Notes: a model not told the origin generated them from the sequence alone. Positions 1 to 5,733 are shown, numbered from the stretch's first letter. The stretch: 6,041 nt of DNA from Sandaracinomonas sp041180785 (GCA_041180785.1 JBEGQV010000074.1:1-6041); one strand, 5' to 3'. Numbers and translations are program-made.

Positions 1-212
1 TCAGTTCTGTCATTGGAATCGGCGGCATGGCTGGCTCTGGTGGTGGTATTGTCTTTCCAATGATTGTGGGTGCCCTGCTCGACCACTACAAGGTCTTAGG
101 AAATATTAATGACGGCTACAATATCATCTTCCTCCTATGCGGAAGTGCTTATGTATTAGCTTGGGTAATTATTTATACGCTAGTTCCGAAGCTGGAAGAA
201 GCGAAGCTCTAA
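1..212 (+). CDS. MFS transporter, hexuronate (ExuT/ACS) type, C-terminal fragment
   Basis: This is the 3' end of a gene that begins before the window; the reading frame is open from base 3 to the TAA at 210-212. About 69 residues are visible. They hold a glycine-rich helix (GIGGMAGSGGGIVFPMIVG), a short DHY-K loop, and a last hydrophobic helix (IIFLLCGSAYVLAWVIIYTL) followed by a charged cytoplasmic tail (PKLEEAKL). This pattern of a GG-x-AGS helix, a 'LLDHYK..GNI..GYN' linker and a final membrane helix matches what I know of the last two transmembrane segments of anion:cation symporter (ACS) family MFS proteins of Bacteroidota, often annotated as hexuronate transporters. The substrate cannot be read from this fragment; sugar acids are the family inference. 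It converges on mazG, with a heptamer-repeat spacer between them. Confidence 0.75.
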   Translation, partial: SSVIGIGGMAGSGGGIVFPMIVGALLDHYKVLGNINDGYNIIFLLCGSAYVLAWVIIYTLVPKLEEAKL

Positions 213-330
213 GGTTTAAGGTAAAAGGTAAAAGGGATGAGGGATGAGGTTTGAGGGATGAGGTATATGGTGTAAGGTAGATAGTTATACCTCATCCCTT
301 ATCCCTCATACCTTTTACCTCATACCTTTT
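213..330. repeat. Heptamer repeat array with inverted halves
   Basis: The spacer is built from degenerate 7-nt units. On the + strand from 213 it reads GGTTTAA, GGTAAAA, GGTAAAA, GGGATGA, GGGATGA, GGTTTGA, GGGATGA, GGTATAT, GGTGTAA, GGTAGAT. Reading the - strand from 326 gives GGTATGA, GGTAAAA, GGTATGA, GGGATAA, GGGATGA, GGTATAA. The two halves face each other and match unit by unit with a few transitions and A/T changes, so they can fold on one another. The left half follows the transporter stop codon directly; the right half overlaps the last codons and the TGA of mazG. Cytosine is absent from the left-half units on the + strand. The units are related to those of the array at 1097-1320. Confidence 0.85.
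254..299. terminator. Possible bidirectional terminator between the transporter gene and mazG
   Basis: AGGGATGAGGTATA (254-267) and TATACCTCATCCCT (286-299) are perfect 14-nt complements separated by an 18-nt loop. The hairpin lies between two convergent genes, so it could end transcription from both sides. The heptamers outside it extend the pairing imperfectly. There is no clean U-tract right after the stem; on the + strand the next T-rich stretch is at about 311-331. The fold is seen in the sequence; termination is inferred. Confidence 0.45.
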
Positions 331-1087
331 TCGCTTCCTCCCAAAACACATCCATCTCGGCCAAGGTCATATCGCTGAGGGATTTTCCCATTTCTTTTGC
401 TCGGGCTTCTAGGTGATTGAAGCGCTTAATGAATTTTCGATTGGTGCGCTCCAAAGCCGTTTCAGGATTGATATCTATGAATCGAGCAAAATTGACTAAA
501 CTAAAAATCAAGTCGCCCAATTCGCCCTCTGCTTTTTGCTTGACTTCTGCTGTTAATTCTTTGCCTGTAAATTCAGCCTTAAACTCGGCTAATTCTTCTT
601 CTACTTTTCCCCAAACTTGGTCTTTTTCTTCCCAGTCAAATCCGGCGCCACGGGCCTTTTCTTGGATGCGCATCGACTTCACCAAAGCGGGTAACGATTT
701 GGGTACTCCGGCCAAGACCGACTTATTCCCTTCTTTTAATTTAATGGCTTCCCAATTCTGCTTTACCTCCTCTTCTGTCTCTGCTTTTACATCTCCATAA
801 ATGTGTGGGTGCCGACCAATCAATTTCTCACACTGTGCATGCAACACCTCTGCGACATCAAACGCCCCGGTCTCCGAACCAATTTTTGAATAAAAGACCA
901 AATGCAAAAACAAATCGCCAATCTCCTTCTTGATCTCATGCATATCCCCCTCTAAAATCGCATCTGATAACTCATAGGTCTCCTCAATGGTCAAATGACG
1001 CAAAGATTCCATGGTTTGTTTTTTATCCCAGGGACACTTCTCCCGAAGGTCGTCCATGATGGCTAGAAGCCGGTTGAAAGAATCCAT
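320..1087 (-). CDS. mazG: Nucleoside triphosphate pyrophosphohydrolase MazG
   Basis: MazG hydrolyses (d)NTPs to NMP and pyrophosphate in the cytoplasm; in E. coli it also affects (p)ppGpp during starvation. The 255 residues match the usual two-domain length (about 260). The N-terminal domain has the CPWD-KKQT signature (18-25), the metal-binding EExxE (E35, E36, E39) and ExxD (E55, D58), then RHPHIYG (92-98). The C-terminal domain repeats the pattern with EExxE (E164, E165, E168) and ExxD (E189, D192), so both metal sites look intact. The start is ATG at 1087; N-terminus MDSFNRLLAIMDDLREKCPW is typical and no Shine-Dalgarno is present. GH16 lies upstream on the same strand, 227 nt away. The heptamer array begins 10 nt before the start codon, so the 5' leader is repeat sequence. 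The TGA stop lies within a GGTATGA unit of the downstream array. Confidence 0.95.
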   Translation of the reverse strand: MDSFNRLLAIMDDLREKCPWDKKQTMESLRHLTIEETYELSDAILEGDMHEIKKEIGDLFLHLVFYSKIGSETGAFDVAEVLHAQCEKLIGRHPHIYGDVKAETEEEVKQNWEAIKLKEGNKSVLAGVPKSLPALVKSMRIQEKARGAGFDWEEKDQVWGKVEEELAEFKAEFTGKELTAEVKQKAEGELGDLIFSLVNFARFIDINPETALERTNRKFIKRFNHLEARAKEMGKSLSDMTLAEMDVFWEEAKKV

Positions 1088-1096
1088 TTGTAAAAG

Positions 1097-1215
1097 TTAT
1101 GTGTTATGAGTTATGGGTTATGAGTTATGGGTTATGAGTTATAGGTTATGAGTTATGGGTTATAGGTTATGAGTTATAGGTTATGAGGTATGGGGTTTGG
1201 GGTATGGGGTATGAA
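1097..1215 (+). repeat. Heptamer tandem array, left arm
   Basis: Seventeen consecutive 7-nt units are visible. From 1097 to 1187 there are thirteen TTAT-type units: TTATGTG once, then TTATGAG, TTATGGG and TTATAGG in mixed order. From 1188 to 1215 four units change to GTATGGG, GTTTGGG, GTATGGG, GTATGAA. Written in another phase the unit is (A/G)GTTATG or GGTATGG, which links it to the array at 213-330. There is no cytosine on this strand across the array. Units 6 to 13 (1132-1187) are the exact inverted complement of 1265-1320. The array occupies the region just upstream of mazG. Confidence 0.93.
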
Positions 1216-1264
1216 ATTAGATTTTAATATTTAGAATACACAAGTTACAATTATCAACACAAAA

Positions 1265-1320
1265 CTCATAACCTATAACTCATAACCTATAACCCATAAC
1301 TCATAACCTATAACTCATAA
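1265..1320 (-). repeat. Heptamer tandem array, right arm (perfect inverted copy)
   Basis: Eight units read on the - strand from 1320: GAG, AGG, GAG, GGG, AGG, GAG, AGG, GAG types of TTATnnn. This is the same order and sequence as 1132-1187 on the + strand, giving a perfect 56-nt inverted repeat with a 77-nt loop (1188-1264). The loop holds the G-rich units and then an AT-rich stretch (about 1211-1264). The arm starts inside the GH16 gene: the first unit, TTATGAG, supplies its last sense codon TTA and its TGA stop. In a GH16 transcript that reads on, the two arms would form a 56-bp RNA stem, a plausible 3' stabiliser, terminator or RNase III target. That role is inference. Confidence 0.93.
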
Positions 1321-2130
1321 CATCCCAAACACCCTAACCCAGTCCACTTCCATTTTTGCAGGAAAAATAGTGGGGTCAACGCCCTTCTGACCACCCCAGT
1401 CACCTCCTACAGCAAGGTTTAAAATCAGGTGTTCGGGTTTGCTGAATGGCCATTCTTGCCAAGATTTACCTGAATTGCTAAATTGAAAATACAACAAGCC
1501 ATCTACATACATTTGAATGTAATCGGGCGTCCAATCTAGGCGATACACGTGAAATGCACTTGCAAAATCGCGGATGGAAATGGTATTTCCTTTTTGCGTT
1601 CCAATTCCGTGATTGAAAGATTTCGTATGCACTGTGCCATGGATGACCCCAGGATTAAACCCAACGTGCTCCATGATATCAATTTCTCCTTGATCCGGCC
1701 AAAAATTAGTCCCAAAGGAATTCTGACTCGCCAACATCCAGATCGCTGGCCAGGTTCCTCTTCCTTGTGGTAATTTTGCACGAACTTCCACCCGACCATA
1801 GGTGAAATCGAATTTTCCTTTCGTCACAATGCGGCCGGAAGTATATTCGCTTTTTTCAAAGGGTTCACGATGTGCCTCAATGGACAATATCCCTTTTTCC
1901 ACGCGCACATTCTTCAAATTTGCCTTCGTATAATGCTGCAATTCATGGTTCCCCCAGCCATGTCCCCCTGTGTTATACGACCACTTCGTACTATCCACCA
2001 AACCATCTTGATCAAACTCATCCGACCAAATCGGTTGTTTCGAGAATGTAAATTCCTTTTTTTGAGCATGAGTTACTCCGCCCACAAAAAGTCCCAAAAC
2101 AATTAAAAAAATGCGTTTATGTTCGTTCAT
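1315..2130 (-). CDS. Secreted glycoside hydrolase family 16 beta-glucanase (laminarinase type)
   Basis: Probably an exported endo-beta-1,3(4)-glucanase acting on laminarin-like polysaccharides. Residues 1-22 are a Sec signal peptide: charged NEHKR, hydrophobic IFLIVLGLFVGGV, then THA before Q23. The mature enzyme is a single GH16 domain: W-SDEFD start, WGNHELQ (substrate cleft), GTWPAIWML, the catalytic GEIDIMEHVG motif (nucleophile E149, D151, acid/base E154), HGTVHT, and C-terminal VDWVRVF. The 271 residues fit a catalytic domain alone, without a carbohydrate-binding module or a Por secretion tail. I chose ATG 2130 because it gives the cleanest signal peptide; ATG 2136 adds two residues, and TTG 2148 is also possible. 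The last codon and the stop fall within the first heptamer of the downstream array. Exact glucan specificity cannot be fixed from sequence alone. Confidence 0.93.
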   Translation of the reverse strand: MNEHKRIFLIVLGLFVGGVTHAQKKEFTFSKQPIWSDEFDQDGLVDSTKWSYNTGGHGWGNHELQHYTKANLKNVRVEKGILSIEAHREPFEKSEYTSGRIVTKGKFDFTYGRVEVRAKLPQGRGTWPAIWMLASQNSFGTNFWPDQGEIDIMEHVGFNPGVIHGTVHTKSFNHGIGTQKGNTISIRDFASAFHVYRLDWTPDYIQMYVDGLLYFQFSNSGKSWQEWPFSKPEHLILNLAVGGDWGGQKGVDPTIFPAKMEVDWVRVFGML

Positions 2131-2162
2131 AGTCATTAGATTAAACAAATCCTTGTCCCAGA

Positions 2163-2219
2163 TTTACCTCCCACTTCCCCCTCCTTCAGTAGGAGGGGGT
2201 GTCACGAAGTGACGGGGGC
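2163..2219 (+). repeat. REP-like GC-rich palindromic element, copy 1
   Basis: A TTTACC head (2163-2168) leads into a hairpin with a 9-bp stem, CCCCCTCCT (2177-2185) against AGGAGGGGG (2191-2199), loop TCAGT. A second small hairpin follows, GTCAC (2201-2205) with GTGAC (2209-2213), loop GAA, then GGGGG. Head and core resemble the elements at 5601-5640 and 5757-5796, so this is a dispersed repeat. It sits between the divergently transcribed GH16 and glycosyltransferase genes, where it may separate their promoters. Confidence 0.8.
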
Positions 2220-2237
2220 AGTTTAATATAATTTTCT

Positions 2238-2245
2238 TACATTTG
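2238..2245 (+). promoter_or_regulatory. Candidate Bacteroidota -7 box for the glycosyltransferase
   Basis: TACATTTG is an exact match to the Bacteroidota -7 consensus TAnnTTTG. It ends only 5 nt before the ATG at 2251, so transcription would begin at or next to the start codon. No TTG is present about 20 nt upstream (around 2215-2217 is G-rich repeat), which weakens the call. A second, weaker box TAATTTTC lies at 2229-2236. Confidence 0.35.
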
Positions 2246-2250
2246 TCCTC

Positions 2251-3402
2251 ATGGGAAAAACAAAGATACTAATTTACGATTCCATCGCAAATGGGCATCA
2301 CCTAGACTACTTGTTCTATGTGATGCAACAAGCTAGCTTGCGAAAAAACATCGAATTGGTATTGGTTTGTTCAACAAAAATTGACAAAAATCTAAACGAT
2401 TTTTCCTTTCCTGTCGGAAAATTTCCCACTATTCAGTTTGATTACTTAAGCGAAGAACAGCTCCAAGCGTTTCACCAGAAACCCATCTTTTTACGCAGTA
2501 TCGCCGAATGGAATTATGCCGTTCAACTGGCAGAAAAACACGAGGCACAGCAGATATTATTTCCCTATTTTGATTATTTCCAATTGGGGGCATTAGTAGG
2601 CAAAACACCACAGGCAAAGGTTTCAGGCATTTTGTTTAGGGGGAATACTGTCAACAAAATGTATGGCAGTGTCAAAAAAACTGCACTAAAATGGGTGCTT
2701 CGCAAACCCTTTTTTGACAAATTATTTGTCTTGACAGAGGATATTGTGGAAGATGTCAAAAATTTGACATCCACCGAGCAGGTCGTTTACCTTCCTGACC
2801 CCGTCTATCAATTTCCCTCGGATGAAGTGTCAAAAAAAGCGTTTGTCAAAAATTTGTCAATTGAATCCTCAAAAACCGTTTTTTTAAATTTTGGCTACCT
2901 GGATTCCCGAAAAGGAATCGTCGAATTTTTAGAGGCTTGTCAATTGCTGGATTCATCCATCAAGCAAAAGATTCACCTAGTATTAGCGGGTAAGATGGAG
3001 GCATCCCTTCAACCGAAAGTCGAAAAATTGCTAGCCAATCTGCCTGAAATTTCCTGTTCGAAATTGTTTTCCTATCACTTGCCGCAAGAAGCACAACATT
3101 TATTTGAACTGACCGACTGGACGCTCGTGTTATATCCCAAGTTCTTAGGCTCCTCATCTGTCCTCATCCGAAGTGCCATGGCAAACAAACCTGTTTTGGG
3201 CGGAAACATCGGAACCATTGGCGCCCAAATGAGAAGAAATACCCTGGGCATTTCCATTGACCCAGAAAATAGAAAAGAAATTGCCAATGCCCTAACCGAA
3301 ATTTTAACTCAAAACATTCAACCCCAAGCCAAAGGACTCAAAGAATTCTCTGAAATCCATTCCATCAACAATTTTGGCAATATTTTATTTGAAAACATGT
3401 AA
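2251..3402 (+). CDS. GT-B fold glycosyltransferase, GT4-like, atypical active site
   Basis: A 383-residue cytosolic protein with no signal peptide or membrane helix. The N-terminal half begins with a Rossmann-like strand and glycine/histidine turn (KILIYDSIANGHHLDYL), as in GT-B acceptor domains. The C-terminal half has FGYLDSRKG (214-222), resembling the G-R-L..KG donor-site loop with K221 kept, then LVLAGKME, and a nucleotide-sugar-binding-like segment GSSSVLIRSAMANKPVLGG at 300-318. In retaining GT4 enzymes this segment carries EX7E; here the aligned positions appear to be G300 and S308, so the usual glutamates are missing. Probable role: transfer of a sugar to cell-surface polysaccharide or glycolipid; donor and acceptor are unknown. 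No sugar-pathway genes are adjacent. It starts at ATG 2251 and ends 4 nt from the convergent recF stop. Confidence 0.75.
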   Translation: MGKTKILIYDSIANGHHLDYLFYVMQQASLRKNIELVLVCSTKIDKNLNDFSFPVGKFPTIQFDYLSEEQLQAFHQKPIFLRSIAEWNYAVQLAEKHEAQQILFPYFDYFQLGALVGKTPQAKVSGILFRGNTVNKMYGSVKKTALKWVLRKPFFDKLFVLTEDIVEDVKNLTSTEQVVYLPDPVYQFPSDEVSKKAFVKNLSIESSKTVFLNFGYLDSRKGIVEFLEACQLLDSSIKQKIHLVLAGKMEASLQPKVEKLLANLPEISCSKLFSYHLPQEAQHLFELTDWTLVLYPKFLGSSSVLIRSAMANKPVLGGNIGTIGAQMRRNTLGISIDPENRKEIANALTEILTQNIQPQAKGLKEFSEIHSINNFGNILFENM

Positions 3403-3406
3403 ATAC

Positions 3407-4486
3407 CTACAGCTCAAAGTACTTAATTTCCCCCTTAAGGTCTTTCAATAGTTTTTTAGTCCGCTCCGGACGCGCATCTGTGATGAATACTTGTCCGAAA
3501 TGATCCTCGGCCATCATTTGAATCAGGCGCTGAATCCGGCGATCATCGAGTTTATCAAAAATATCATCCAATAATAAAATCGGCTTTTTGTGGGTGTCCG
3601 ACCATAGCAAATCAAACTGCGCCAGTTTCAAGGCCACCACGAAGCTCTTTTGCTGTCCTTGTGACCCAAATTTTTTCAAGGGATAGCCATCAATTTCAAA
3701 CACAAAATCGTCTTTGTGAATCCCAATACCCGTACGCTGTGCGGCCAAATCCGCAGACACATTGGCTTTCAGCGCCTCCGCCAATTTACCGGCTTCAAAA
3801 TTGCTCTCTAATTGAATATTTACCTGTTCTCTTCCTTCCGACAAATTATCATAATGCTTCTGAAAGGCAGGAATATAGGCTTTTAAAAATTCTTTTCGAA
3901 AGGCAGAAAGTTCCTCCCCCACTTCCGCTAATATCTTGTCGTAAGTCTCCAAGTGCAGCGTATCTACCTGATTCCGCTCGGCAAATGCCTTCAATAAAGT
4001 GTTTCTTTGCTGAAGCACCCGATTATATTTCAACAATTTTTCCAAAAATCCTCGATCTTTTTGCGACATCATCGCATCAAAAAATCGCCTACGCTCTTCA
4101 CTCCCTTCCCGAATCAAATCGGTATCATAAGGATCCATCATCACCACCGGATAATTGCCAATGTGGTCTGCCAGACGTGGATACGCCTTTTGTTCGCGAA
4201 ATACCTGCTTTTTTTGGCCCTTTTGGTAGGCACAGGTGATCTGCGTTTCGAGCTCACTAACGATATATTTTCCTTGAATATTGAAAAAATCCTGTCCATG
4301 CAGCACACAAAGCTGGTCCGACATGTTTCGAACACTTTTGGTCATCGATAAAAAATAGATCGCATCCAATAAATTTGTTTTGCCCTTGCCATTTTCTCCC
4401 ACAATACAATTAATGTTGGGGATGAACTCAAATTGGGCCTCCGCATACGACTTAAACTGTCTAACCTGTAAGTTTTTTAAATACAT
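3407..4486 (-). CDS. recF: DNA replication and repair protein RecF
   Basis: RecF is an ABC/SMC-like ATPase that, with RecO and RecR, loads RecA at single-strand gaps. Seen in the 359 residues: MYLKNLQVRQFKSYAEAQFEF, typical of RecF N-termini; Walker A GENGKGKT (30-37); the ABC signature region SQGQQKS (275-281); Walker B PILLLDD (302-308) followed by IFDKLDD; and the late ITDARPERTK switch region. Length agrees with the family (about 360). I place the start at ATG 4486; a TTG at 4495 in frame would add only three residues that RecF does not normally carry. It is not next to dnaA, dnaN or gyrB, the arrangement in many other bacteria. It is divergent from pdhA. A weak TTGAC-like sequence lies at 4535-4531 on this strand, but I cannot assign a promoter. 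Confidence 0.96.
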   Translation of the reverse strand: MYLKNLQVRQFKSYAEAQFEFIPNINCIVGENGKGKTNLLDAIYFLSMTKSVRNMSDQLCVLHGQDFFNIQGKYIVSELETQITCAYQKGQKKQVFREQKAYPRLADHIGNYPVVMMDPYDTDLIREGSEERRRFFDAMMSQKDRGFLEKLLKYNRVLQQRNTLLKAFAERNQVDTLHLETYDKILAEVGEELSAFRKEFLKAYIPAFQKHYDNLSEGREQVNIQLESNFEAGKLAEALKANVSADLAAQRTGIGIHKDDFVFEIDGYPLKKFGSQGQQKSFVVALKLAQFDLLWSDTHKKPILLLDDIFDKLDDRRIQRLIQMMAEDHFGQVFITDARPERTKKLLKDLKGEIKYFEL

Positions 4487-4498
4487 ATGCCTCAAATT

Positions 4499-4529
4499 TT
4501 GGCTTTTATAGCTTTATGTCTTAATTTCG
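4499..4529 (+). promoter_or_regulatory. Candidate promoter of pdhA
   Basis: TTG at 4499-4501 is followed after exactly 20 nt by TAATTTCG at 4522-4529, one base from the Bacteroidota -7 consensus TAnnTTTG, with the usual -33 to -7 spacing. It would give a 5' leader of about 50 nt before the ATG at 4588. A second weak box, TAAATTGG, is at 4547-4554. The 101-nt spacer is AT-rich and shared with the divergent recF promoter. Confidence 0.4.
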
Positions 4530-4587
4530 TGTCAAATTTCTTAAATTAAATTGGGTTTAAGAAAATTTTCAACATTCATTCAAGAAA

Positions 4588-5598
4588 ATGGCAAAGAAAG
4601 AATCGCAATCGCTTAAGTATTCTAAAGAGACCTACCGCTATTGGTACGAGTCGATGCAATTACAAAGAAAGTTCGAAGAAAAGTGCGGACAATTGTACGG
4701 AATGCAGAAAATCAAGGGCTTTTGTCACTTATATATTGGTCAAGAAGCTTGTTCTTCTGGCTCAAAATCGGCGCTTCGAGAGGGAGATAAATACATCACC
4801 GCCTACCGCGATCACGGAATTCCATTAGCATTGGGAACGTCCCCAAATGCCATCATGGCTGAATTATACGGCAAAATCACCGGCGCCTCAAAGGGTAAAG
4901 GTGGTTCCATGCACATTTTTGACAAAGAAGTTGGTTTTGTGGGCGGACACGGTATCGTGGGTGCGCAAATTCCTTTAGGTGCGGGTTTAGCTTTTGCAGA
5001 AAAATATAACGAAACGGGTAACGTTTCGATTTGTTATTTCGGAGACGGAGCAACGCGTCAAGGGGCCTTGCACGAAACCTTTAACATGGCCATGACCTGG
5101 AAATTACCTTGTATTTTCGTCGTTGAAAACAATGGTTACGCCATGGGTACTTCGGTTGCAAGAACATCAAATGTAACTGATTTATATCGCATTGGTGAGG
5201 CGTACGACATGCCATCTGAGCCAGTAGATGCCATGAATGTAGAGGCCGTTCACGAGGCGGTTTCGCGTGCTGCTGCACGTGCGAGAGCAGGTGAGGGTCC
5301 AACTTTCTTGGAATTCAGAACCTATCGCTACAGAGGACACTCGATGTCGGATCCGCAAAAATACCGTTCAAAAGAAGAGGTTGAGGCCTACAAAGAGCGC
5401 GACCCAATCGAGCAGGTAAAGAAAACGATTTTAGAGAACAACATCCTAACACAAGCGGAATTGGATGAAATTGATGCAAACATCAAGGTTCGTGTACAAG
5501 AATCTGTGGATTTTGCTGAAAATTCTCCTTTCCCAGATGCTTCCGAAGCCTACAAAGACGTGTATGTGCAGGAAGATTATCCGTTTATGGTGGAGTAA
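4588..5598 (+). CDS. pdhA: Pyruvate dehydrogenase E1 component, alpha subunit
   Basis: E1 alpha binds thiamine diphosphate with E1 beta and decarboxylates pyruvate in the pyruvate dehydrogenase complex, feeding acetyl-CoA to the TCA cycle. The 336 residues fit the short bacterial E1 alpha. Visible features: FCHLYIGQEA, YRDHG, GKGGSMHIF, the ThDP/Mg motif opening GDGA (152-155) and closing with NN (181-182), and the active-site loop YRYRGHSMSDP (H251, S252), the counterpart of the phosphorylated loop in mitochondrial E1 alpha. The start at ATG 4588 gives a lysine-rich N-terminus typical of the family; there is no Shine-Dalgarno sequence. The next gene is the convergent uvrB, so the E1 beta, E2 and E3 genes are not directly downstream. 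A branched-chain 2-oxo-acid E1 alpha is the main alternative; the motif set favours pyruvate. Confidence 0.95.
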   Translation: MAKKESQSLKYSKETYRYWYESMQLQRKFEEKCGQLYGMQKIKGFCHLYIGQEACSSGSKSALREGDKYITAYRDHGIPLALGTSPNAIMAELYGKITGASKGKGGSMHIFDKEVGFVGGHGIVGAQIPLGAGLAFAEKYNETGNVSICYFGDGATRQGALHETFNMAMTWKLPCIFVVENNGYAMGTSVARTSNVTDLYRIGEAYDMPSEPVDAMNVEAVHEAVSRAAARARAGEGPTFLEFRTYRYRGHSMSDPQKYRSKEEVEAYKERDPIEQVKKTILENNILTQAELDEIDANIKVRVQESVDFAENSPFPDASEAYKDVYVQEDYPFMVE

Positions 5599-5600
5599 AA

Positions 5601-5640
5601 TTTACCACCCCCTAAACCCCTCCTTCTGAAGGAGGGGGGA
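5601..5640 (+). repeat. REP-like GC-rich palindromic element, copy 2
   Basis: The head TTTACCACCCCCT (5601-5613) starts 2 nt after the pdhA stop. The core hairpin pairs CCCCTCCTT (5617-5625) with AAGGAGGGG (5629-5637), 9 bp with a 3-nt loop. The head is perfectly complementary to 5783-5795 in copy 3, which faces the other way. Confidence 0.88.
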
Positions 5641-5658
5641 CATATAGAGGTAAAAATA

Positions 5659-5686
5659 AAAGCCGCAGAATTTATTCTGTGGCTTT
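5659..5686. terminator. Bidirectional rho-independent terminator for pdhA and uvrB
   Basis: AAAGCCGCAGAA (5659-5670) pairs with TTCTGTGGCTTT (5675-5686): 12 bp including one G-T pair, with a TTTA loop. On the + strand the stem is followed by ATTGTTT, and on the - strand by a stronger T-rich stretch (complement of 5651-5660). It sits between convergent genes, so it can serve both; the - strand (uvrB) side has the better U-tract. Confidence 0.8.
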
Positions 5687-5733
5687 ATTGTTTGATAGCA
5701 TTTCAAACATTCTTGGAAATTTTCTTATCTGCT

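Noticed and set aside
417..800. Open frame of 127 codons on the + strand inside mazG
   Set aside because: It is antisense to a strongly recognisable mazG; its sequence is low-complexity and shows no domain.
320..1087. mazG as part of a toxin-antitoxin (mazEF) or a phage-defence cassette
   Set aside because: No mazE, mazF or defence genes flank it, and the two-domain chain is the ordinary housekeeping form.
1097..1320. CRISPR array
   Set aside because: The repeats are 7 nt long, directly adjacent with no spacers, and reverse direction at the loop; no cas genes are present.
213..1320. The mazG gene as cargo of a mobile element bounded by the two heptamer arrays
   Set aside because: There is no transposase and no target duplication at the outer edges; the arrays are each internally inverted rather than forming one pair of terminal repeats around mazG.
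2131..2148. Longer GH16 protein from TTG 2148
   Set aside because: The ATG at 2130 already yields a complete signal peptide with a charged start; the extra residues would put an uncharged stretch before it. ATG 2136 remains possible.
3661..4351. Two long + strand open frames (192 and 114 codons) inside recF
   Set aside because: They lie opposite conserved RecF motifs and their translations look like complement shadow, with no recognisable features.
4487..4495. Upstream TTG start for recF, adding three residues
   Set aside because: The ATG at 4486 gives the conserved RecF N-terminus directly, and the three extra residues have no counterpart in the family.
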